DNA from: an uncultured Prevotellaceae bacterium
Lineage (GTDB): Bacteria; Bacteroidota; Bacteroidia; Bacteroidales; Bacteroidaceae
Reading direction: 5' to 3'
Length of the DNA stretch: 6,214 nucleotides
NCBI GenBank assembly: GCA_902771155.1
Contig: CACXVS010000083.1
Coordinates: 1-6,214 of the forward strand
Both the position numbers and the translations under genes were made by a program. Below, piece after piece: positions 1 through 5,149 of this stretch (position 1 is the first letter of the stretch; each line of letters opens with the position of its first letter). The notes beneath the pieces were generated by a model that saw only the letters and a list, made by a program, of their open reading frames with translations, searched no databases and had not been told where the DNA came from.

Positions 1-1320
1 GTAAGCCTTGGCACCGCTCTTCTCCATCTTCTTAACCAGCTCCTCAGCATACTTTGTGGGGTGCAGCTCGAGGAATGCCTGGCCGAAGCAAGCAGAGAAG
101 GTAGGAGTGGGCTCAGTGATACCACGCTCTGTTCCAGCCAGCTTAGCTGTGAAACCAGAGAGGAAGTAGTACTTGGTCTGCTCAGGAGTCAGGATAGATA
201 CTGGGGGCAGTACACCGAATGCGTCAGCAGAGAGGAAGATCACGTTCTTAGCCTCTGGACCAGCACTCTTACCATTTACCTTCTGGGCAATCTTCTCAAT
301 GTGGTTGATAGGATAGCTTACGCGAGTGTTCTCAGTAACGCTCTTGTCAGCGAAGTCGATCTTACCAGCACCGTCAACAGTTACGTTCTCGAGCAGAGCG
401 TCGCGCTTGATAGCACCATAGATGTCAGGCTCGTTCTCCTTAGAGAGGTTGATAACCTTAGCGTAGCAACCACCCTCGAAGTTGAACACACCCTCGTCGT
501 CCCATCCGTGCTCGTCGTCACCAATCAGCAGACGCTTCGGATCGGTAGAAAGAGTGGTCTTACCTGTACCAGACAGACCGAAGAAGATAGCGGTGTTCTT
601 ACCCTCCATATCGGTGTTAGCAGAGCAGTGCATAGAAGCGATACCCTGCAGGGGCAGATAGTAGTTCATCATTGAGAACATACCCTTCTTCATCTCACCA
701 CCGTACCAGGTGTTGATGATGCACTGCTCACGGCTAGTGGTGTTGAAGGCAACACAAGTCTCCGAGTTCAGACCCAGCTCCTTGTAGTTCTCAACCTTTG
801 CCTTAGAAGCGTTGTAGATTACGAAATTAGGCTCGAACTTCTCCAGTTCCTCAGCAGTAGGCTGGATGAACATGTTCTTTACGAAGTGAGCCTGCCAAGC
901 CACCTCCACAATGAAACGAACGCGCAGACGGGTAGCCTCGTTGGCACCGCAGAAAGCGTCAACAACATAAAGATCCTTGTTGCAGAGCTCCTTGATGGCG
1001 ATGTCCTTAACCTTGGCCCAAACCTCCTCGCTCATGGGGTGGTTGTCGTTCTTATATTCCTCAGATGTCTTATATTCCTCAGATGTCCACCAAACCTTAT
1101 CCTGGCTCTGGGCATCCTTTACGATGTACTTGTCCTTAGGTGAACGACCAGTGTAGATACCGGTCATAACGTTTACAGCGTTGAGCTCGGTGTTTACGCC
1201 CTTGTCGAAACCCTCGAGTCCTGCTTTTGTCTCCTCTTCAAAGAGGTACTCATACGACGGATTGTGAGCAATCACGGTAGAACCAGTGATGCCATACTGA
1301 GTCAAATCTAACTTTGCCAT
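1..1320 (-). CDS. pckA: Phosphoenolpyruvate carboxykinase (ATP), 3'-truncated by window edge
   Basis: This cytoplasmic enzyme interconverts oxaloacetate + ATP and PEP + CO2 + ADP. In fermentative Bacteroidales it is generally taken to run toward CO2 fixation and oxaloacetate, feeding succinate formation (family knowledge). The frame is open for 440 codons from ATG 1318-1320 and leaves the window at Tyr440; the family is about 535 residues, so roughly 95 are missing. Visible motifs are [13 protein letters not shown] (Arg59), the GGEMKKGMF metal-site lysine (Lys212), MHCSAN (His231), the P-loop GLSGTGKTT at 248-256 (Lys254), the DDEHGWDD kinase-2 motif (Asp268, Asp269) and ENTRVSYP (Arg333). 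The start gives [11 protein letters not shown], the usual N-terminus. An 18-bp tandem duplication repeats TSEEYK at residues 79-90 without breaking the frame. The gene is preceded by its own promoter-like region, so it is probably transcribed separately from the MFS gene. Identity is near certain; activity of this variant is inferred from intact motifs. Confidence 0.97.
   Translation of the reverse strand, partial: MAKLDLTQYGITGSTVIAHNPSYEYLFEEETKAGLEGFDKGVNTELNAVNVMTGIYTGRSPKDKYIVKDAQSQDKVWWTSEEYKTSEEYKNDNHPMSEEVWAKVKDIAIKELCNKDLYVVDAFCGANEATRLRVRFIVEVAWQAHFVKNMFIQPTAEELEKFEPNFVIYNASKAKVENYKELGLNSETCVAFNTTSREQCIINTWYGGEMKKGMFSMMNYYLPLQGIASMHCSANTDMEGKNTAIFFGLSGTGKTTLSTDPKRLLIGDDEHGWDDEGVFNFEGGCYAKVINLSKENEPDIYGAIKRDALLENVTVDGAGKIDFADKSVTENTRVSYPINHIEKIAQKVNGKSAGPEAKNVIFLSADAFGVLPPVSILTPEQTKYYFLSGFTAKLAGTERGITEPTPTFSACFGQAFLELHPTKYAEELVKKMEKSGAKAY
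1051..1086 (-). repeat. Perfect 18-bp tandem duplication inside pckA
   Basis: Two adjacent identical copies of cttatattcctcagatgt lie at 1051-1068 and 1069-1086 (plus-strand reading). On the coding strand each encodes TSEEYK, giving residues 79-84 and 85-90. The unit is a multiple of three, so the frame is kept. From memory of the family, Bacteroides PckA has a single TSDEYK-like segment between the WW and KNDN residues, so the second copy looks like an insertion. Identity at every base suggests a recent event, such as replication slippage. Confidence 0.95.
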
Positions 1321-1369
1321 ATTACTAATCTTTTTATTTAAGTTGTGAATATTATCCTCATTATCAGTT

Positions 1370-1384
1370 GGTTTTTGAAAAACC
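1370..1384. promoter_or_regulatory. 15-bp palindrome at the predicted pckA transcription start
   Basis: GGTTTTTGAAAAACC is a perfect 7-bp inverted repeat around one central base. It starts 5 bp downstream of the predicted -7 box, so it would overlap or lie just after the transcription start. It could be an operator or a small 5'-end stem, although a 1-nt loop makes an RNA hairpin of full length impossible. Function is inference. Confidence 0.45.
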
Positions 1385-1388
1385 GCTG

Positions 1389-1396
1389 CAAAGATA
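1389..1396 (-). promoter_or_regulatory. Predicted Bacteroidetes-type -7 promoter box for pckA
   Basis: The minus strand reads TATCTTTG, an exact match to the TAnnTTTG -7 element used by the primary sigma factor of Bacteroidetes. It would start transcription near 1381-1384 and leave a leader of about 60 nt before the ATG at 1320. I see no clear TTTG/TTG -33 element at the usual 19-21 bp spacing; that area is occupied by the AGTTAAGAGTT repeats, which might instead bind an activator. The leader is AT-rich with no Shine-Dalgarno sequence, as usual in this phylum. Confidence 0.6.
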
Positions 1397-1402
1397 CAAA
1401 AA

Positions 1403-1434
1403 AGTTAAGAGTTAATCGTGCAGAGTTAAGAGTT
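1403..1434. repeat. Pair of 11-bp direct repeats, 21-bp period, upstream of the pckA -7 box
   Basis: AGTTAAGAGTT occurs at 1403-1413 and again at 1424-1434 (plus-strand reading), start to start 21 bp or about two helical turns. The proximal copy lies just upstream of the -7 box and spans the -33 region. Same-face spacing at a promoter suits a dimeric or cooperative regulator, but similar GAGTTAA-rich strings may simply be common intergenic repeats in this group. The repeat is directly seen; the role is unknown. Confidence 0.5.
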
Positions 1435-1474
1435 TTTTGCACAAAGAAGAATCTTTTAGTGCCACTCCGACATA

Positions 1475-2665
1475 TCAATTCACTTGCTTGGTATAGGTGA
1501 AGAGATAAACCACCCCGATGGCCATGACAATCACGGCACCTGCCTGTCCGACTGCATCGCTGGCAAAGCCCATGAGCAATGGGAAGATGGTTCCGCCGAA
1601 GAGTCCCATGATCATCAGACCGCTGACCTCGTTCTGTTTCTCAGGTACTGAAGTGAGTGCCTGGGCAAAGCAAATGGAGAAGATATTGGAATTGCCGAAC
1701 CCCACTAGGGCAATAGCCGTGTAGAGCATCCATGCTTCCGTGCCGAAGAAGAGACCGCACATCGAGAGTGCCATCATCAACACGCTGATAATGAAGAAGG
1801 TACGGCTGGGCAGTATGCGTAGGAAGAACGAGCCCGAGAGACAGCCGATGGTACGGAAAATGAAATAGAGGCTCGTGGCAAAGGCGGCATCGTTCAGACT
1901 CATGCCGAGGCGCTCCATCAAGATCTTCGGGGCCGTGGTGTTCGTACCAACATCAATGCCTACATGACAGATGATACCGAAGAATGTGAGCAGCACGATG
2001 GGGGTGCCTAAGAGTTTGAAACAGTCTGTAAACTGCTCTGCTACAGACTTCTGAGGACCGGTAAGCGGGTTCACATCCTCCAGAATAGGTGTGACTCCCA
2101 ACATCACGGCTGCCATGATACCCACCAAGAAGTAGATGCCGAAGAGGATGCGCCAGTCGAAGCCGAAAGTCGGTATCACATGGGTAGCACCCCACATGGC
2201 CAAATAAGGGGCGAGGAACGAGGCGATGGCCTTGATAAACTGTCCGAAAGTCAGGGTGGAAGCCAAATGATTGTCTTGTGACCGTCCACTGTCCATCACC
2301 GTGGCTACCAGCGGGTTGAGCGAGGTTTGCATCAAGGCGTTGCCGATGCCGAGTAGCGAGAAGGCTATCAGCATCGTGGTGAAACTCTCACCAAAGAGTG
2401 GAATCAGCAACGACAGAATGGTCACGATGAGCGATAGCATCACCGTGTTTTTCCGTCCGAGTTTGTTCATCAGCATACCCGTTGGTACACTGAAGATCAG
2501 AAACCAGAAAAATACGAGGGAGGGAAAGATGTTGGCCACAGAATCGGTCAACTGCAGGTCTTCTTTTACGTAGTTAGAAGCAATACCCACCAGGTCCACG
2601 AAGCCCATTGCAAAGAAGCAGAGCATCACGGGGATGAGCGTTAGATCTCTTGTTTTAGCCACCAT
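1475..2665 (-). CDS. FHS-type sugar MFS transporter (FucP-like fold)
   Basis: This 396-residue inner-membrane protein has about 12 predicted hydrophobic segments and no signal peptide. Features resembling the fucose/glucose/galactose:H+ symporter group are the loop 2-3 motif PTGMLMNKLGRK at about 61-72, TSLNPLVA at about 114-121 (compare the NPY-type motif of FucP) and GGTIFPLLMGFASD at about 357-370. Asn67 stands where many other MFS proteins have Asp in the DRxGRR motif. The central cytoplasmic loop is at about 192-215. Length fits the family (about 390-440). The substrate cannot be read from sequence; proton-coupled monosaccharide uptake is the likeliest role. The start MVAKTRD follows an AT-rich leader; an ATG 5 nt further upstream is out of frame. 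It is separated from the phosphatase gene by 199 bp and from pckA by 154 bp, so it is probably its own unit. Genomic neighbours give no sugar-specific clue. Confidence 0.85.
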   Translation of the reverse strand: MVAKTRDLTLIPVMLCFFAMGFVDLVGIASNYVKEDLQLTDSVANIFPSLVFFWFLIFSVPTGMLMNKLGRKNTVMLSLIVTILSLLIPLFGESFTTMLIAFSLLGIGNALMQTSLNPLVATVMDSGRSQDNHLASTLTFGQFIKAIASFLAPYLAMWGATHVIPTFGFDWRILFGIYFLVGIMAAVMLGVTPILEDVNPLTGPQKSVAEQFTDCFKLLGTPIVLLTFFGIICHVGIDVGTNTTAPKILMERLGMSLNDAAFATSLYFIFRTIGCLSGSFFLRILPSRTFFIISVLMMALSMCGLFFGTEAWMLYTAIALVGFGNSNIFSICFAQALTSVPEKQNEVSGLMIMGLFGGTIFPLLMGFASDAVGQAGAVIVMAIGVVYLFTYTKQVN

Positions 2666-2704
2666 GTCATATATATCGTTTTTTTATTTTCTTTTTTACA
2701 AAGG

Positions 2705-2730
2705 AATAGCGACTCTCCCGAGCCGCTATT
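2705..2730 (-). promoter_or_regulatory. Strong RNA hairpin in the leader upstream of the MFS gene
   Basis: In the minus-strand transcript AATAGCGGCTC pairs with GAGUCGCUAUU around a GGGA loop, giving 11 bp of which one is G-U. On the plus strand that position is an A-C mismatch, so the fold fits transcription on the minus strand best. It ends 39 nt before the MFS start codon and lies about 135 nt after the phosphatase stop codon. No U-run follows directly (the next bases are CCTTTG), so a classic intrinsic terminator is not supported. It could be an atypical terminator of the upstream operon, an mRNA-stabilising stem or a leader regulatory element. Confidence 0.55.
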
Positions 2731-2738
2731 TTCCACTC

Positions 2739-2774
2739 ATTACCTAACTAACCTTAGTGTTTATTACTAACTAA
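2739..2774. repeat. Short imperfect direct repeat in the MFS upstream region
   Basis: On the plus strand ATTACCTAACTAA (2739-2751) and ATTACTAACTAA (2763-2774) differ by one inserted base; the shared core CTAACTAA recurs with a 23-bp period. It lies upstream of the leader hairpin. It could be a tandem binding site, but the region is very AT-rich and chance similarity is possible. No convincing TAnnTTTG promoter box was found nearby. Confidence 0.3.
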
Positions 2775-2864
2775 ATTAAAAATAACAATAACCATTAATC
2801 TTAATGCATGAATATGAGTTAGAAATGAACGATTTTTGCTATTTGTAACTATTGAAGCATCTGA

Positions 2865-3653
2865 CTATTTGGCTTTGGCGCGCTTCTTCTGTTCCTTCTG
2901 GTATGCCTTCATCTCGACGATGGTGGCGAGTCCTTTCTTGACGCGGAACTCCTGACGGGCACGGCGCATCTGCTCGAGGAAACGCTCACTGGTGTGCAGA
3001 CGGGCATAGGCGGCGGAGGCAGCCAGACGGGCAGCGTTGACATCGCTCTGCCAGTGGGCACCGACAATCAGACGGCTGTCACCATACATATAACCACGAG
3101 CGAGCAGGGTGTCAGCACGGTCGGGATTAATCTCTGAGAGCAACAGGGCAGAACTCCAGCCTAACAGGGTGTGACCTGAGGGGTAGGAGCCGTTCTTGCG
3201 GAGATGAGGCTCATCCTCAGGATAGAGGGTCGGCTCGTTGAAGCGCATAAACGGACGCTTACGCATGTAGTATTTCTTAGGAATAGTGCAGATACTGTCG
3301 CAGGTAGCCGTTCCTTCACGTAACACCTTATAGATCTCTGGGGTCTCCTCCTTGGAGATCTGCAGACCGAACGGCTCACTGAACTCACGGATAATGCAGT
3401 CGAGACCATAGACAGCGTCGCGGATGGCAATGGCAGCACGCTCCTTGTCGTTACGCATCTCCTTACCCCACATATACTGCATGATGTCGAAGGCAAAGGC
3501 AGCGCCGATGGTATCGGGGGGAGCCGGACACCATTTGAGCATGTCGGGCATCTCGCTGGTGGTGAAATACGCATTAACTGGTGACTTGTCACTCTGTGCC
3601 GAAGCACATACTGCCAGCATCATCATGGCAGCAATCATCATAATCTTTTTCAT
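2865..3653 (-). CDS. Secreted class A non-specific acid phosphatase (PAP2/PhoN superfamily)
   Basis: This 262-residue protein should hydrolyse phosphomonoesters in the periplasm and release inorganic phosphate. Residues 1-19 form a signal peptide (MKK start, hydrophobic core, cleavage after CASA). The full superfamily motif is present: K126-x6-R133-P134, then P158-S159-G160-H161, then S193-R194-x5-H200-x3-D204. GSYPSGHT at 155-162 is exactly the class A acid phosphatase signature. By family knowledge His200 is the phosphorylated nucleophile and His161 the acid/base. Length matches the family (about 250). The C-terminal tail from about 250 is rich in lysine. Cys42, Cys86, Cys118 and Cys122 could form disulfides. 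The start lies 27 nt after the porin stop, so the two are probably co-transcribed and work together. Other PAP2 roles, such as lipid phosphate hydrolysis, are less likely because there are no membrane helices beyond the signal. Confidence 0.93.
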   Translation of the reverse strand: MKKIMMIAAMMMLAVCASAQSDKSPVNAYFTTSEMPDMLKWCPAPPDTIGAAFAFDIMQYMWGKEMRNDKERAAIAIRDAVYGLDCIIREFSEPFGLQISKEETPEIYKVLREGTATCDSICTIPKKYYMRKRPFMRFNEPTLYPEDEPHLRKNGSYPSGHTLLGWSSALLLSEINPDRADTLLARGYMYGDSRLIVGAHWQSDVNAARLAASAAYARLHTSERFLEQMRRARQEFRVKKGLATIVEMKAYQKEQKKRAKAK

Positions 3654-3666
3654 ACTTCTAAATATT

Positions 3667-3679
3667 AAATGTTTAATGT
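3667..3679 (-). promoter_or_regulatory. Intercistronic ACATTAAACAtTT motif before the phosphatase gene
   Basis: The minus-strand spacer between the porin stop and phosphatase start contains ACATTAAACATTT, a 12-of-13 match to the motif before the STAS gene. It ends 13 nt before the phosphatase ATG. It could be an AT-rich translation-enhancing leader, since Bacteroidetes genes usually lack Shine-Dalgarno sequences. Confidence 0.35.
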
Positions 3680-3680
3680 A

Positions 3681-4829
3681 TCAGAATTTCACTTGGAATC
3701 GGGTTTCGAGGATACTCACCTCATTGTTGTCAAAGCCGCTGCGGTTGGTTACCTTCGTGTAGGAGGCACGCACACGCCAGATCATATACTTGTTGATGTA
3801 GTAATTGTAACAGATTGCCCAGTCGCTCAGGTAACCGCCCCGGATGTCGGCCTTTGCGTCGGAGAGTGACGTGTAGTTGTATTGCAGACAGATGTCCATA
3901 TTACCTGGATCGGGGGTGGCGATTCCGCCGTCAACCATGTTAGGCGCGTAGTTGCGACCCTTGATGAGACCACGCAGGGTGACATAGGCACCACTGCCCG
4001 TAAAGTTGTTCTTCCCATTGTCGCGGGTGATCGTATTGAGGAAATACTGTCCGATCACGGCAAAACGTCCGTAGGAGTACATGATCTCAGGCGAGAACTT
4101 ATACATAGTCTTGGCATCGGTGACGACCACCTGCTGGGATTTGACTTTCGCCACACGTGTCGGCCAGTTGCTGCTCATCGTAAACTGTTTGTGGTTCTGT
4201 CCCTCGGTGCTGCTGTAACGGGCACCGTCGATGCCACCGCTGACACCTATCTGGAACATCTTTCCCCGTTCGGTGAAAGGACGATACAAGAGTCGAGTCT
4301 GAGCGCCAATACCTTCGTTGCCGATCTCATCTGTCGGGCGTTTCATGGCTTCTGTCTCCACAATGATACTGGCTGTGCCGAGAAACTTCTTGCCATTATA
4401 CTCATACATCACACCGAGAGTACGGTCGTTGTTGAACACGGCATTGCTCTGGGGCTCCTCCATCGTCTCCTTGAACGAGGAACTGGTGCTGCTCTGGAAG
4501 CCATACTGATGGATGAAGTAACCACCACGGATGGAGTTCAACTTGTCGAAGTCATACTGCACGAAGACATCCTTCAAGCCAACCTTACCATAGGCATAAC
4601 CGATGTCGAGTTTGGCCTTCCATTTTCCATAAGAGAAACCGACTCCGACACGCATGTCGGGGATGGCGACACCGCTTTTCAGTTCGTCTTTTTGGTTTTG
4701 CGGATTGATGTAGGCCGCATCGAAGAGGATACGTCCTGATGGCTTTACCGATAACTTCGGCTCTTCCTGTGCATTGACGGCTGTGGCCATTATGAGACCC
4801 ATTGCCATCAATAATACTTGTTTCTTCAT
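3681..4829 (-). CDS. Outer-membrane beta-barrel porin, phosphate-selective porin O/P-like
   Basis: This 382-residue protein has a signal peptide (residues 1-20, ending TAVNA before QEEP) and then repeated short amphipathic strands rich in Tyr, Gly and alternating polar and hydrophobic residues. It ends in QVKF, the terminal aromatic residue typical of outer-membrane barrels recognised by the BAM machinery. The overall layout, SGRILFDAAYI near the N-terminus and segments such as DVFVQYDF and GGYFIHQYGF, resembles the Porin_O_P family of Bacteroidetes. Its ATG overlaps the STAS stop codon (ATGA, 4 nt), which implies translational coupling, and the acid phosphatase follows 27 nt downstream. That pairing suggests uptake of phosphate or small phosphorylated compounds, but family porins are not all phosphate-selective and I see no specificity-defining residues. 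The barrel call is strong; the substrate is inference. Confidence 0.78.
   Translation of the reverse strand: MKKQVLLMAMGLIMATAVNAQEEPKLSVKPSGRILFDAAYINPQNQKDELKSGVAIPDMRVGVGFSYGKWKAKLDIGYAYGKVGLKDVFVQYDFDKLNSIRGGYFIHQYGFQSSTSSSFKETMEEPQSNAVFNNDRTLGVMYEYNGKKFLGTASIIVETEAMKRPTDEIGNEGIGAQTRLLYRPFTERGKMFQIGVSGGIDGARYSSTEGQNHKQFTMSSNWPTRVAKVKSQQVVVTDAKTMYKFSPEIMYSYGRFAVIGQYFLNTITRDNGKNNFTGSGAYVTLRGLIKGRNYAPNMVDGGIATPDPGNMDICLQYNYTSLSDAKADIRGGYLSDWAICYNYYINKYMIWRVRASYTKVTNRSGFDNNEVSILETRFQVKF
4826..4829 (-). other. ATGA stop-start overlap coupling STAS and porin genes
   Basis: On the minus strand the porin ATG (4829-4827) and the STAS TGA (4828-4826) share two bases. This 4-nt overlap normally lets ribosomes that finish the first gene restart on the second, so porin synthesis should depend on STAS translation. 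It is strong evidence that the two are on one mRNA. Confidence 0.9.
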
Positions 4830-5131
4830 ACGCGTATATCAAATAGTTTAATAAAGCCTGTCATTACAAGGATCTTCTGGAACTCTCCTCCTACATGGGT
4901 CAGTACCAGTGAACCGCCTTTGGCTGCACTCTCTTTCTTTAACTTCAACAGACCGCGTAAGCCTAAACTGCAGATGTACTCTAACTTTGAGCAGTCCAGT
5001 TCGATACTCTTGTCGGCATTTGCCGATAATGGATTCAGGTCTTCCAGAAACTGGTTGGCCTCGGCTGTGTCGATCCAGCCTGTCAGGATTCCTAAATAGG
5101 AACCGTTTTGTTCTTTGATTTCGATATTCAT
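4826..5131 (-). CDS. STAS-domain anti-sigma-factor antagonist (SpoIIAA/RsbV-like)
   Basis: This 101-residue cytoplasmic protein is one complete STAS domain. The N-terminal strand pair is followed by GWIDTAEANQFLEDL (about 18-32), matching the usual LxGxLDtxxAxxxxxxL pattern. The phosphoacceptor loop is LEYICSLGLRGLL at 50-62, with Ser55 the predicted phosphorylated serine; Cys54 stands where relatives have Asp or Ser. In partner switching the kinase domain phosphorylates this serine and the PP2C phosphatase removes the phosphate. Both activities are encoded by the fused gene 18 nt upstream. The gene overlaps the porin by 4 nt. No sigma factor or classical target is visible, so the downstream partner is unknown. 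Length is normal for stand-alone STAS proteins (about 100-115). Confidence 0.9.
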   Translation of the reverse strand: MNIEIKEQNGSYLGILTGWIDTAEANQFLEDLNPLSANADKSIELDCSKLEYICSLGLRGLLKLKKESAAKGGSLVLTHVGGEFQKILVMTGFIKLFDIRV

Positions 5132-5136
5132 ACTGA

Positions 5137-5149
5137 AAGTGTTTAATGT
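5137..5149 (-). promoter_or_regulatory. Intercistronic ACATTAAACAcTT motif before the STAS gene
   Basis: The 18-nt spacer between the kinase-phosphatase stop and the STAS ATG reads ACATTAAACACTT on the minus strand, directly after the TAA stop. A near-identical 13-mer occurs in the porin-phosphatase spacer. It ends 5 nt before this ATG. There is no purine-rich Shine-Dalgarno sequence, so it may act as an unstructured AT-rich ribosome landing site. Confidence 0.35.

Noticed and set aside
61..675. Plus-strand open frame of 204 codons
   Set aside because: It is antisense to pckA, whose active-site motifs fix the coding strand; its composition is a shadow of biased pckA codons.
1439..1462. Possible terminator hairpin between the MFS gene and pckA (GCAC...GTGC)
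   Set aside because: The stem needs a 2-nt bulge, and on the minus strand it is followed by an A-run, not a U-run, so it does not look like an intrinsic terminator.
2697..2706. TTCCTTTG on the minus strand as an MFS promoter -7 box
   Set aside because: The second base departs from TAnnTTTG, it overlaps the end of the hairpin, and no -33 element is in place.
2865..2912. Lysine-rich C-terminus of the phosphatase as a sign of frameshift
   Set aside because: The frame stays open to a single TAG, and all catalytic motifs lie well upstream; a charged tail does not need a frameshift to explain it.
3594..3653. Lipoprotein signal (LAVC) at the phosphatase N-terminus
   Set aside because: Val before Cys16 is a poor lipobox residue, and a normal signal-peptidase site follows at CASA-Q.
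3882..4739. Long plus-strand open frame of 285 codons
   Set aside because: It lies entirely antisense to the porin gene, has no recognisable domain or leader, and the porin frame has a signal peptide, barrel pattern and terminal Phe.
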